Source of the DNA: JBBSAT01 sp044223665
GTDB lineage: Bacteria > Myxococcota_A > Polyangia > Polyangiales > Sandaracinaceae
DNA length: 64,000 nt
NCBI GenBank assembly: GCA_044223665.1
Contig: JBGALT010000025.1
Location: 1-64,000 of the forward strand
Reading direction: 5' to 3'
The translations under genes and the position numbers were made by a program. Positions 8,672 to 17,176 of this stretch are shown here, one piece after another. Under the pieces are notes generated by a model. The model was not told the origin of the DNA. It saw only the letters and a list, made by a program, of their open reading frames with translations, and searched no databases. Each line of letters opens with the position of its first letter. Within the stretch, counting starts at the first letter, position 1.

Positions 8672-9771
8672 AGAACCGCGCCACCACCCACGTCACGCTC
8701 GCGCTCGCGCTCGCGCTGGAAGGCAGCATGCTCGCCGCGTGCGATGACCACGCCGAGCACACGGAGGCGCCTGCGGCTTTCGAGGTCACGTCGGTGCTCC
8801 GCGAGGACACCGACGTCACCCACGAGTACGTCTGCCAGATCCGCGCGATCCAGCACATCGAGGTGCGAGCGCTCGAGAGCGGCTACCTCGCGAACATCTT
8901 CATCGACGAGGGCCAGGCCGTGCACCAGGGCCAGCACCTCTTCCAGATCATGCCGACCGTCTACCAGGCCGAGCTCGGTGCGGCGTCGGCCGAGCAGCAG
9001 CGCGCGCAGATCGAGTTCCAGAACACGCAGATGCTGCGTGATGCCGGCGTCGTCTCGCCGCAGGAGCTCGCGCTCGCCCAGGCCGCGCTCGACCAGAGGA
9101 CCGCAGAGCGGAGCCTCGCGCAGGCCCACCTGCGCTTCGCCAGCCTCGATGCCCCCTTCGACGGGATCGTCGGCCGCCTCATGGTGCGGCGCGGCAGCCT
9201 GCTGCAAGAGGGCGAGCTGCTCACCGTGCTCGCGGACAACAGCCAGATGTGGGTCTACTTCAACCTCAGCGAGGCCGAGTACCTCGACTACCGCCGCCAC
9301 CACGCGGTCGGCGATCCCGTTCCGGTCGAGCTCCGCATGGCCAACGGCGAGATCTTCGAGCAGCCGGGCGTCATCCAGACGATCGAGGCCGACTTCAACA
9401 ACGAGACGGGCACCATCGCGTTCCGCGCGGGATTCGCCAATCCGGACGGCTTGCTACGCCACGGCGAGACCGGCGAGATCCTGATGACGACGACGCTGCC
9501 GCACGTCCTGGTCATCCCGCAGGAAGCGACCTACCGCGTGCTCGACCGCACCTTCGTCTACGTGGTCGACGACCAGCACGTGATCCACGCGCGCGAGATC
9601 ACGCTGGGCGAGCAGCTGCCGCACGTCTACGTGGTCGAGAGCGGTCTCGAGGAGAACGAGCACGTCCTGGTCGAGGGGCTGCGCCGCGTGGCCGATGGCG
9701 ACACCATCGATCCGCAGCTCCGCGACCCGCACGAGCTGCTCGAGGAGCTCCGCACGCTCCACGCCGACTGA
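8668..9771 (+). CDS. RND periplasmic adaptor (membrane fusion protein) lipoprotein
   Basis: A 367-residue HlyD/AcrA-type adaptor that links the permease to the outer-membrane channel. The N-terminus is a signal peptide with lipobox M-L-A-A-C at residue 25, followed by a His/Glu-rich linker. The split lipoyl domain is visible (V-R-A-L-E-S-G-Y-L before, LDAPFDGIVGRL after a short coiled coil with AQAALDQRTAERSLAQ). Beta-barrel and membrane-proximal strands follow (F-R-A-G-F-x-N-P-D, V-L-V-I-P-Q-E-A). The hairpin is short, as in AcrA-class adaptors. It is the last gene of the operon; a convergent acyl-CoA dehydrogenase gene ends 56 nt downstream. The pumped substrate cannot be read from sequence. 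Confidence 0.93.
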   Translation: MKNRATTHVTLALALALEGSMLAACDDHAEHTEAPAAFEVTSVLREDTDVTHEYVCQIRAIQHIEVRALESGYLANIFIDEGQAVHQGQHLFQIMPTVYQAELGAASAEQQRAQIEFQNTQMLRDAGVVSPQELALAQAALDQRTAERSLAQAHLRFASLDAPFDGIVGRLMVRRGSLLQEGELLTVLADNSQMWVYFNLSEAEYLDYRRHHAVGDPVPVELRMANGEIFEQPGVIQTIEADFNNETGTIAFRAGFANPDGLLRHGETGEILMTTTLPHVLVIPQEATYRVLDRTFVYVVDDQHVIHAREITLGEQLPHVYVVESGLEENEHVLVEGLRRVADGDTIDPQLRDPHELLEELRTLHAD

Positions 9772-9827
9772 AGGCCGGCGGGAGATGTCCGACCCTCGAT
9801 GCAGTCGACGGCGTCGGTCCACCGTCT

Positions 9828-10973
9828 TCAGAGCCCGATCTGCTTGGCGATGATCACCTTCATGATCTCGCTCGTGCCCGCGAAGATCCGCTGGACGCGC
9901 GCATCGACGTACGCCCGCGCGACGGGGTACTCCATCATGTAGCCGTAGCCGCCGAAGAATTGGAGACAGGTGTCGACGACGCGCTGGTTCATCTCGCTCA
10001 CCCAGAGCTTGGCCATCGAGCACTCCTTCACCAGGTACTTGCCCGCGCCGTGGTCGGCCACGAGGCGATCGACGAAGGCGCGCCCCACCTCGATCTCCGT
10101 CGCGCACTCGGCGAGCTTGAACTGGGTGTTCTGCATCTTGCCGATCGGCTTCCCGAACGCCTTGCGCTCGTTCACGTACTTCAGCGTGTCCGCGAGCACC
10201 TGTTCGGCCGCGGCCTGACATCCGATCGCCACGCAGAGGCGCTCCTGCTGGAGCTTCTGCATCAGCATGAGGAAGCCCGCGCCCTCGTCGCCCAGTCGGT
10301 TGGCCACGGGGATGCGACACGCCTCGAAGTGCAGCTCGCTCGTGTCCTGCGACGAGAGCCCCATCTTCTCGAGCAGCTTGCCCTTGGTGAACCCGGGCGT
10401 GCCGGCCTCGACGACGAAGAGCGAGATCGCGCGATGGGGCTCGACCGATGCATCGCCGGTACGGGCGACGACGATGCACAGATCGCAGAGCTGCCCGTTG
10501 GAGATGAACGTCTTGCTCCCGTCGATCACGTAGGAGTCCCCCTCCCGGCGCGCGCTGGCCTTCACGTTCGCGAGGTCGCTTCCGGTGCCCGGCTCGGTCA
10601 TCGCGATCGCGGTGACCAGCGCACCGCTCGCGCAGCCGGGGAGCCACTTCTTCTTCTGCTCCTCGGTGCCGAACGCGTGCAGGTAGGGCACGACGATGTC
10701 CGAGTGCAGCGCCATCGCGAAGCCGTCGTCGTAGGCCTTGGCCATCTCTTCCATGACGACGACCGAGTGCAGGAAGTCGCCGCCGGGGCCGCCGTACTTC
10801 TCCTCGAGCCACGGGCACAGGAACCCGCCGGCGCCCGCCTTGCGCCAGGCGTCCCGGTCGACGACGCCGTGCTCGCGCCACTTCGGCTGCTGCGGTTTGA
10901 CCTCGCGCTCGATGAACTCGCGGAAGGCCTTGCGGAACAGGTCGTGCTCTTCACGGAACAGGGTGCGGTCCAT
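9828..10973 (-). CDS. Acyl-CoA dehydrogenase
   Basis: A 381-residue FAD-dependent acyl-CoA dehydrogenase for the first oxidation step of fatty-acid or branched acyl-CoA breakdown. It has the N-terminal helical domain (F-R-x-x-F-R-E-F-I-E-R-E-V), the FAD/substrate segment ITAIAMTEPGTGSDL-like at residues 117-131 (here VTAIAMTEPG...), the beta domain with D-G-S-K-T-F-I-S-N-G, and the C-terminal FGGYGY...RIFAGTSEIMK block whose Glu is the usual position of the catalytic base in long-chain enzymes. The start ATG lies 7 nt after a TACGCT hexamer, with no Shine-Dalgarno, so the mRNA may be leaderless. The electron acceptor (ETF) is not encoded here. Confidence 0.94.
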   Translation of the reverse strand: MDRTLFREEHDLFRKAFREFIEREVKPQQPKWREHGVVDRDAWRKAGAGGFLCPWLEEKYGGPGGDFLHSVVVMEEMAKAYDDGFAMALHSDIVVPYLHAFGTEEQKKKWLPGCASGALVTAIAMTEPGTGSDLANVKASARREGDSYVIDGSKTFISNGQLCDLCIVVARTGDASVEPHRAISLFVVEAGTPGFTKGKLLEKMGLSSQDTSELHFEACRIPVANRLGDEGAGFLMLMQKLQQERLCVAIGCQAAAEQVLADTLKYVNERKAFGKPIGKMQNTQFKLAECATEIEVGRAFVDRLVADHGAGKYLVKECSMAKLWVSEMNQRVVDTCLQFFGGYGYMMEYPVARAYVDARVQRIFAGTSEIMKVIIAKQIGL

Positions 10974-10991
10974 GGCCGCGAGCGTACCGCG

Positions 10992-11501
10992 TCAGCGCGA
11001 GATCGGGGCGAGCGCGGCGCAGGCGGCCTCCATCTGCGCGCGTCGCAGATCGTCGTCGCCCACTTCGGAGAGCGCGGCGCGGAGCGGCGCCGGGAGCGCG
11101 GAGGGATCGAGCGGCGTGATCGGCGGCGGCGGCGGCTCGGGCTCGACGGGAATCCGCTCGGGGAGCGGTCCGACGCGCGGCGCCAGCTTCTGCACCGGCA
11201 TGCGTGGATCGCGGGCGCGCATGTGCTCCAGCAGGCGCGGGCCGAGGAGGCTGACCTCCTGCGCCCAGACGCTCGTCCGCGTGTGCAGGTGGAGCGTGCC
11301 GTCGCGGAAGCGCACCGGGACGACCTCCTTGGCGACGCGCGGCGGGACGCTCCGTTCCCAGAGGGCGGTCAGCCGCGCGAGCTTCGCGTGCGCCGGCTCC
11401 TTGCTCGGCATCGCGCGCGGGACGAGCTCGGCGAGCGTCGCCATCCCCTGGCTCGGGTGACGGCGGCGTCGCGGACGGCGCTTGGGAGGCTCTTCTCTCA
11501 T
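10992..11501 (-). CDS. DciA-like (DUF721) protein, putative helicase-loading factor
   Basis: A 169-residue protein with an N-terminal basic stretch and then a compact domain: L-A-x-L-x-x-L-W-E, P-x-x-V-R-F-R-D-G-T-L, and T-x-x-S-V-W-A-Q-E-V-S-L-L at about residues 35-85. This is the DUF721/DciA pattern. DciA interacts with DnaB and DnaA in bacteria that lack DnaC/DnaI loaders. The C-terminal half is Pro-rich and not recognisable. I start at the ATG at 11501; an upstream ATG at 11528 would add nine residues. It lies 37 nt downstream of the GpsA-like gene and may share its transcript. Confidence 0.6.
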   Translation of the reverse strand: MREEPPKRRPRRRRHPSQGMATLAELVPRAMPSKEPAHAKLARLTALWERSVPPRVAKEVVPVRFRDGTLHLHTRTSVWAQEVSLLGPRLLEHMRARDPRMPVQKLAPRVGPLPERIPVEPEPPPPPITPLDPSALPAPLRAALSEVGDDDLRRAQMEAACAALAPISR

Positions 11502-11538
11502 GTCGGCAACGAGGGGACGGCCGCGCACGACCGGCGCG

Positions 11539-12498
11539 TCACTCGCGGTGCACTCGGCGCGCCATCAGCTGCGCGACGGCGGTCTCGGCCGTCATCTGGC
11601 CATCGAGGATGTCGGCGAGCACGTCGGTGATCGGGATCTCGATGCCGCGCCGCGCAGCGTGGCGCTGCATGCGACGCGCGATCGCGATGCCCTCGACGTA
11701 CGCGTTCGCGTCGCGTCCGGCCTGCTCCAGCGTCGCGCCGCGCCCGAGCGCGCGGCCGAGCCTCACCTCGGGCCGATCGTCGCCGAAGGCCGCCGACATC
11801 AGGTCGCCGACGCCCGCCATGCCGGCGAAGGTGCGCTCCTCGGCGCCGAACGAGACCCCGAGGCGCGCCGCTTCGGCCAGGCCGCGCGTCATCATCACCG
11901 AGAGCGCGCCCGGGCCGAACCCGAGCTGCTGCGCGAAGCCGAGCGCGAGCGCCAGCAAGCCGACGAGCGCGGACGCGAGCTCGACGCCGACGAGGTCCTC
12001 GGTCTGATACATGCGCATCGCGCTGCCCGCGATGGCGTCGCGGACGACCTCTCCGACCTCGGGGAACGACGAGCCGACGATGCCACCGGCGGGCGTGCCC
12101 TCGAGAAGCGCGCGCGCGTGCAGAGGCCCCGCGAGGCAGCCGAGGCGGCGGGCGGCGGTCTCCTCGCGGAGCACCTCGCTGACCGTGCGGAGCTCCTCGC
12201 CCACCAGCCCGCGGCTCACGTGCACCACGAGATGTCGCCCGTCGATGTGGCGCCCGAGCGCGCGCGCGACCTCGTGCACGTGCGTCGACGGGACCGCGAC
12301 GAGGATCAGATCCATCGAGGCCAGGTCGCCGAGCTCGCCCGTCCCTCGCACGCGCTCGCTGCGCGGGATGGCCGCGCTGCGACGCGAATAGATCAACGCG
12401 TCGTTCCCCACGCGCTCGACCGCGCGCGCCAGGCCCAGCCCGAAGCTGCCGCCTCCGACGATGCCCACCGAGAGCTTGGAATGCTGCTTTCCCGTCAT
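11539..12498 (-). CDS. GpsA-like NAD(P)-binding protein lacking catalytic residues
   Basis: A 319-residue protein with the glycerol-3-phosphate dehydrogenase fold. It has the Rossmann loop GIVGGGSFG at 12-20, V-A-V-P-S-T-H near 68-74, MMTRGLAEAARLG at 202-214, and GMAGVGDL at 226-233. The substrate/catalytic positions are changed. The family G-A-x-K-N-V-I-A-I has become ASALVGLLAL, so the catalytic Lys is Val179 and the next Asn is Gly180. T-K-G-L has become SRGL (Lys to Arg96). S-R-N-R has become DRPEVR. It may therefore bind the cofactor without classical activity. It follows the PlsB-like gene by 13 nt, and the two are surely co-transcribed. A link to phospholipid synthesis is an inference from that context. 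Confidence 0.8.
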   Translation of the reverse strand: MTGKQHSKLSVGIVGGGSFGLGLARAVERVGNDALIYSRRSAAIPRSERVRGTGELGDLASMDLILVAVPSTHVHEVARALGRHIDGRHLVVHVSRGLVGEELRTVSEVLREETAARRLGCLAGPLHARALLEGTPAGGIVGSSFPEVGEVVRDAIAGSAMRMYQTEDLVGVELASALVGLLALALGFAQQLGFGPGALSVMMTRGLAEAARLGVSFGAEERTFAGMAGVGDLMSAAFGDDRPEVRLGRALGRGATLEQAGRDANAYVEGIAIARRMQRHAARRGIEIPITDVLADILDGQMTAETAVAQLMARRVHRE

Positions 12499-12511
12499 GG
12501 TTCGTGTCCGT

Positions 12512-14254
12512 TCAAGCGAGGCCGAGGCGGGCGATCTCTCGCGCGGCGGCGAGATCCTGCTCGCCGGCCATCCGCTCCGCGTACGCGATGCAGCGGTTCT
12601 GGTAGTAGAGGAGCAGCGTCGGATCCTCGAGCACCATGGCGCCCCGGGCGTCGCGCGAGAGGATCGTGCGGCGGTGGTAGCCGGTGAGCGCAGTGTAGAC
12701 GCGCTCGACGAGCTGCTCGGGCGCGAGCGCGCGCACCGCCCCGCTGAGCCGGACCTCGCCGCGCAGCTCCATCGCGCGCAGCCGATCCTGGGCGAGGGCC
12801 ACGTCGCGGACGAGCTCGTCGCGCGGCATCGTGATCTCGCCGCGGTGACGCAGGCGCCCGAAGAGGTCGACGCCGGGCGTGTCGCGCACGAGGCGGCGGA
12901 ACAGCACGTGGGAGACGACCTGGGTCCCCATCAGCACCGTCTCCTTCTCGTAGACCTCCACGAGGTGGCGACCGAGCTCCCGCGTGTACGCCGCGTCGCG
13001 CCGCGGATCGACCCTCGGCACGCCGCGAGCGCTCACGTAGCCGCCGGGATCGATCGGGCGGCCGTCGGGCGTCACGGAGCGGCCCTCGTCGTCGACGGGA
13101 TTGCCGAAGGGGTCCATCGGCTGCGCGAACCGGATGACGGCGGGGCTCTCGACCTCGCCGAGCTTGCGGATGAACGCGATCCATCGATCGAGCTGGGAGA
13201 ACTCGTCGTCCTCGATGATGTAGCGAGCCTTGCCGGACTCCTTGAGCCAGTCCTCGATGAGGGTCTCGGCCTCGAGCACGAGCGCGTAGTTGATCGTCGT
13301 CGGCACGAAGAAGACCGGCCGCGAGATGCCGCGCACGCGGTTGTTGGCGAACGCCTCGACGGCCGTGCCGGCGAGGCCGAGCTTGAGCCGGCGCTCCACC
13401 ATGCCCGAGCGGCTCCGCGTGCCGCCCGGGAAGAACAGCGAGTGGTAGCCGCGCTCGATCATCACGCACGAGTACGTCTTGAGGACGTCCTTGTAGAGCT
13501 GCGCGCGGATGCGCCGGTCGACGCGGTAGGCGCCGAGGTTGTGCATGAAGAAGGAGACGATCGGGTTCGAGAAGAGGTTCTTGCCGGCGCCGTAGACGAC
13601 GGGCGGCAGGTCGTCGCGCATCAGCGCGTACCCGAGAACCACCGAGTCGAGGTTCGACAGGTGCGTCGGGACGAAGACCAGCGTGCCGATCTTGCCGAGC
13701 CGCCGGATGCGCTCGATGGGCCCCTCGGTCGTCATCAGCTCGTCGACCGGGCTGCCGCGGCCCGAGCCGATGGATGCGAGGTCGCCTGGCAAGCTGGAGG
13801 GCTTGAGGATGCCGGTGAGCGCGTGCGGCACCACGCGCGTGGCGAACGAGTACACGCGCGGGTCGAAGTTGCCGGCGACGTCCTTCGCCATGCGCTCGCA
13901 GATGTCGTGGTACGTCGCGCGCTTGGTCTCCTCGCTCATCTTGCCGACGCGCTTGATGACGCTGCGCCAGAACTGGAGCGACTGCCGCGTCTCGTCGTCC
14001 TTCTGCGAGTGCAGGCGCCGCGCTTCCTCGTTGGCCGCGTCGTTCAGCACGTACTCGAGCGGTGGCTTGCTCGGTGTCCCGGGCGGGCCGAGCCGTAGCT
14101 CGAGCCGTCGCACCACCTCGCGCACGATGTCGTCGCGCTCGCCGTTGAACCAGAAGATGGAGGGATCGTCGGGCTTGGGGACGTACGCGCTCATGCGCGG
14201 TAGGCGCATCGGACGCTCGAGCAGACGCTTGATCGCGGTCACCGGCGAGGGCAT
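12512..14254 (-). CDS. Glycerol-3-phosphate/lysophosphatidate acyltransferase, PlsB-like
   Basis: A 580-residue acyltransferase of the PlsB/PlsC superfamily, probably acylating glycerol-3-phosphate at the cytoplasmic membrane. The HX4D catalytic motif is T-H-L-S-N-L-D-S near residue 202, Y-G-A-G-K-N-L-F follows, and the phosphate-binding F-P-G-G-T-R-S-R-S-G lies near 275. A third block, P-V-F-F-V-P-T-T-I-N-Y, lies near 310. The long N-terminal helical region and a C-terminal extension of about 200 residues resemble PlsB rather than the short PlsC. I use the ATG at 14254, because TAGCTT lies 7 nt upstream and the next ATG (14302) has no signal. The GpsA-like gene follows immediately. Confidence 0.85.
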   Translation of the reverse strand: MPSPVTAIKRLLERPMRLPRMSAYVPKPDDPSIFWFNGERDDIVREVVRRLELRLGPPGTPSKPPLEYVLNDAANEEARRLHSQKDDETRQSLQFWRSVIKRVGKMSEETKRATYHDICERMAKDVAGNFDPRVYSFATRVVPHALTGILKPSSLPGDLASIGSGRGSPVDELMTTEGPIERIRRLGKIGTLVFVPTHLSNLDSVVLGYALMRDDLPPVVYGAGKNLFSNPIVSFFMHNLGAYRVDRRIRAQLYKDVLKTYSCVMIERGYHSLFFPGGTRSRSGMVERRLKLGLAGTAVEAFANNRVRGISRPVFFVPTTINYALVLEAETLIEDWLKESGKARYIIEDDEFSQLDRWIAFIRKLGEVESPAVIRFAQPMDPFGNPVDDEGRSVTPDGRPIDPGGYVSARGVPRVDPRRDAAYTRELGRHLVEVYEKETVLMGTQVVSHVLFRRLVRDTPGVDLFGRLRHRGEITMPRDELVRDVALAQDRLRAMELRGEVRLSGAVRALAPEQLVERVYTALTGYHRRTILSRDARGAMVLEDPTLLLYYQNRCIAYAERMAGEQDLAAAREIARLGLA

Positions 14255-14338
14255 CGCAGCGAAGCTAACACGGCGGGGCAGGGCGAGATCCGCGAGCTCC
14301 ATGGAGGCCGGCGCGGGGGCGCTTTCGGGCCGACGCCT

Positions 14339-15826
14339 TCACTCGCCACACGTCCTCGCGCGCCCTTCGCGCGCCGGGGCGAAGTCGGGCCGGATGGCGA
14401 GCGCGCGCGTGAAGGCCGCGCACGCGTCCGTGTCGCGGTGCAGCTGCTCGTAGCCCATGGCGAGCTGGGCCCATCGCTCCGCGGGATGCGCGCGGACCGG
14501 GATGGCGGGGTACGCGGCGAGGATCGACGCCAGGGCCAAGAGCAGCGGCGCCGCCTTCTTCTCCCGCACGCAGCGCACGAGCTCGCGCGCCGCCCACACC
14601 GCGGCGACGACGAGCCAGGGCACGAACACCACGCGGTAGCGGTCCTGGACGAAGACGGCGACCACGGCCACGAACGCGGTCCACGAGAGCGCTGCGATCG
14701 CACGCTCGTCGCGGGTCCGCGCGCGCGGAGAGAGAAGGAGCGTCCCCGTCAGCGCCAGCGGGGCGATCCATCCGAACTGGACGAGCGGCGCCGAGAGCGT
14801 CGCCGAGAGCTCGCGCGTGAACGCGTAGTCCACCACGTTGCTCAGCTCGCGCGCGTTCCAGAAGAGGTGGGCCTTGCGGAGCAGCACCGCCCCCGCGTCC
14901 AGCGGGTGGCCGAGCACGTGGTCGATCGTCCGGGCGAGCCAGTAGCGATCGGCGGCGGCGTCGTCGACGGGATGACCGAGCGCGCGCCCGGCGGCGTCGC
15001 GGAAGCCGGTGAATTGGCGGAGCGGCGAGGCCGCTTCCGGCACCTCCGCGGGAACGCGCCAGCCGCCGGTCGCGCCGGGCCCGTTGCCGATGAACGCGTT
15101 GATGCCGGCCGTGCTCGCGCCCCAGGGCGTGCCGAGCGCGAGCAGGTTGCGGAGCGGGAGCGGGGCCAGGCCCACCGCGAGACCGACCGAGAGTCGGAGC
15201 GAGGCTGCACGGCCGCCCTCTTCGCGAGGCCGCGCGATCCACACGAGCGCCGGGAACAGCAGCAGCGTGTTCGGACGGAAGGCGATCGCGATGCCCGCGA
15301 GCACGCCGGTCGCGATCCAGGCCCGGCGCTCACCACCCAGCGCGAAGAGCAGCGCCACGGTCAGCGCCGCGTGCACCAGCGTCATCGCGGTCTCGGGCAA
15401 GAGCAGCGCCTCGAAGAAGATCGCCGGTCCGTAGAGGGCCGCGACCAGCGCCCCCGCCAGCGCCCAGCGGGCGTCGGTCAGCCTGCGGCACGCCCACCAG
15501 ACGAGCGGGATCACGGCGACCCCGAGCGAGAGATGAACGACGCGCGGGGCCAGCGGGCTCGGCCCGAGCAACCCGCGCACGAGCGCGAGCAGATAGAAGT
15601 ACGGCGGCCCGAAACGCAGCGTCTCGCCACCGAGCCAGACGTCGCCGCTGGCGATGCGCTCCGCGCCGCGCGCGTAGACGAAGTCGTCGGTCTGGGGCAG
15701 CTCGAAGAAGGGCAGTGCGCGGGCCTCGGCGAGCCACGCCGCGCGCACGATCATCCCGACGAGGACGACGAGCGCGAGCGCGATGCGCTCCCAGCGCTCG
15801 ACCTCGCCCGCGCGCTGCGTCGTCAT
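14339..15826 (-). CDS. Glycosyltransferase family 39-type membrane protein with C-terminal TPR
   Basis: A 495-residue polytopic membrane protein of the PMT/ArnT (GT-C) kind, which uses lipid-linked sugars on the outer face of the inner membrane. The early acidic motif Q-T-D-D-F-V-Y (residues 45-51) sits in the first periplasmic loop, where the catalytic Asp lies. About ten hydrophobic helices follow, with F-G-P-P-Y-F-Y-L-L near 74. The last 45 residues look like a single TPR motif (W-A-Q-L-A-M-G-Y-E-Q-L, ACAAFTRALAIRPDFAPA). The ATG is 6 nt after TATCGT. The sugar and target are unknown. Confidence 0.8.
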   Translation of the reverse strand: MTTQRAGEVERWERIALALVVLVGMIVRAAWLAEARALPFFELPQTDDFVYARGAERIASGDVWLGGETLRFGPPYFYLLALVRGLLGPSPLAPRVVHLSLGVAVIPLVWWACRRLTDARWALAGALVAALYGPAIFFEALLLPETAMTLVHAALTVALLFALGGERRAWIATGVLAGIAIAFRPNTLLLFPALVWIARPREEGGRAASLRLSVGLAVGLAPLPLRNLLALGTPWGASTAGINAFIGNGPGATGGWRVPAEVPEAASPLRQFTGFRDAAGRALGHPVDDAAADRYWLARTIDHVLGHPLDAGAVLLRKAHLFWNARELSNVVDYAFTRELSATLSAPLVQFGWIAPLALTGTLLLSPRARTRDERAIAALSWTAFVAVVAVFVQDRYRVVFVPWLVVAAVWAARELVRCVREKKAAPLLLALASILAAYPAIPVRAHPAERWAQLAMGYEQLHRDTDACAAFTRALAIRPDFAPAREGRARTCGE

Positions 15827-15844
15827 GCGGCGACGATAGGCGAT

Positions 15845-16756
15845 TCAGGGCAGCGCTGCGTCGCGAACCTCGCGCTCGTCGATCCGCCACATCGTGACGC
15901 TGCCGCGCTCGCTCGTCTCGGCGTGCCGGCAGTCTCCGATCACCAGGCGCTTCTCCGAGCGCGCGCGGACGACCACGTCGAGGTGTGTCGCCGCGAGGCG
16001 CAATCGGGCGCGCACGACCACGCGATCGCCCGCGTCGTCGGTCTCGAGCCGCTCGATCTCCGGGATGCGGGCCTCGCCTCGCGCGGAGGCGAGGTCGGTC
16101 GCGAGCCCCTCGACGAGCTGCTCGACCGGAGGCCGGAACAGAGATCCTCGGAAGCGGGATGCGAGCGCCGGCGCGCCCAGCGCCGCGTCGACGAGCGCGT
16201 CGGCATCGCTCGGCTCGAGGTGGCCGTACATCCGGCCGCTCGGGAGCACCAGGACCGTGGGCGCGAAGCGGTCGCCTCCGAGGTGCGTGGCCTCGCGCAC
16301 CTCGACCTCGCTCGCCCGCGCGGCGCCGTGCAGCGCGCGCACGAGCTGGCCGCCGAACATGGCGCAGCAGCGATCGCGGATGCCGTGCGTGCACACGAGC
16401 ACGAGCGGGCGATCGACCGGCTCCCACCCACGCAGGTCCTCGTGCGCCAGCACTCCCGCGACCTCGGCGAGCGGCACGCTGCGCCGCGCGCGGCCCTCCG
16501 GGAAGCGCCAGAGGTCCACCTCGTCGCGCCAGTCTCCCTCGTGCGCGACGAAGCGGGTCGCGATCGCGTGCGTCTCTCCCAGCTCGGCGCAGGCGTCGAC
16601 GAGCGAGCCCGGCAGCCCGGCGGAGCCCAGCGCGGCGCGCCCCCAGCGCCGCTTGGGATACGAGATCAACAGGCAGCCGCTGGCGTGGCTCGCGCTCGCC
16701 GCGAGCGGCTCTCGCGCCTCGCGCGCCAGCGTCGAGCACCAGACCCCTCGGGTCAT
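15845..16756 (-). CDS. Sucrase/ferredoxin-like family protein
   Basis: A 303-residue cytosolic protein of the Suc_Fer-like family, which has a thioredoxin-like 2Fe-2S ferredoxin fold. The cluster-ligand region is visible as V-C-T-H-G-I-R-D-R-C-C-A (near residue 125) and the downstream H-L-G-G-D-R-F-A-P-T (near 160), with Y-G-H-L-E-P after it. These three blocks define the family. An extra W-C-S and S-G-C-L-L occur near the N-terminus. The biochemical role is not established for bacterial members. The start ATG follows TATCAT by 6 nt, so it is another leaderless candidate. Its upstream neighbour is the repeat at 16826-17131. Confidence 0.85.
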   Translation of the reverse strand: MTRGVWCSTLAREAREPLAASASHASGCLLISYPKRRWGRAALGSAGLPGSLVDACAELGETHAIATRFVAHEGDWRDEVDLWRFPEGRARRSVPLAEVAGVLAHEDLRGWEPVDRPLVLVCTHGIRDRCCAMFGGQLVRALHGAARASEVEVREATHLGGDRFAPTVLVLPSGRMYGHLEPSDADALVDAALGAPALASRFRGSLFRPPVEQLVEGLATDLASARGEARIPEIERLETDDAGDRVVVRARLRLAATHLDVVVRARSEKRLVIGDCRHAETSERGSVTMWRIDEREVRDAALP

Positions 16757-16825
16757 CGGTCGATGATACTCGTGAGGCGGCGCCGGCGGGGGCGCGTCCT
16801 GCCGGCCCGGACCGTCTCGCGCGAG

Positions 16826-17131
16826 CCGTCACGGGGTGTGATCCAGCGCGGTGGTGAAGTCTTGCAACGGGGCGGCTGCGCAGAACGGTCGAGGCCTGCT
16901 GCATGTCGCGTCGTGAGACCGGTCTTCAGGCGTCGCCTGGCGGCGGGGCCTATAACCAATTTGCAATAGGCCAAGCCTTCCCCAGGAAGCAGCGCAGCGG
17001 CCGACCGGCCGTGAGCAGCGCCCAGAGGGGGAGGTGGCGAGCGTCCGAGCTTGCTCGGACGCGGCCTCAAGGCCGGGATCGCGGCGCGTCGCCGCTGAGC
17101 ACCGCCACCGATCACCACACCCGCCGTCACG
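16826..17131 (-). repeat. MITE-like structured repeat, copy 2 (inverted)
   Basis: The inverted, diverged copy of 3165-3468. Its left terminus is GGGTGTGATC and its right terminus is GATCACCACACCCG. It is bracketed by a perfect 8-bp direct repeat, CCGTCACG (16826-16833 and 17124-17131), as expected for a target-site duplication. The internal hairpin GCGTCCGAGC/GCTCGGACGC (17041-17050 with 17053-17062) is perfect over 10 bp even though its sequence differs from copy 1. The central palindrome has decayed to 7-bp arms (GGCCTAT/ATAGGCC). It lies between the sucrase/ferredoxin-like gene and an unknown gene and encodes nothing credible. Confidence 0.8.
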
Positions 17132-17176
17132 ATCGCGTTTGCGCGCAGCCCCCCCTTGCTCGTAGAAGGGATCCGC

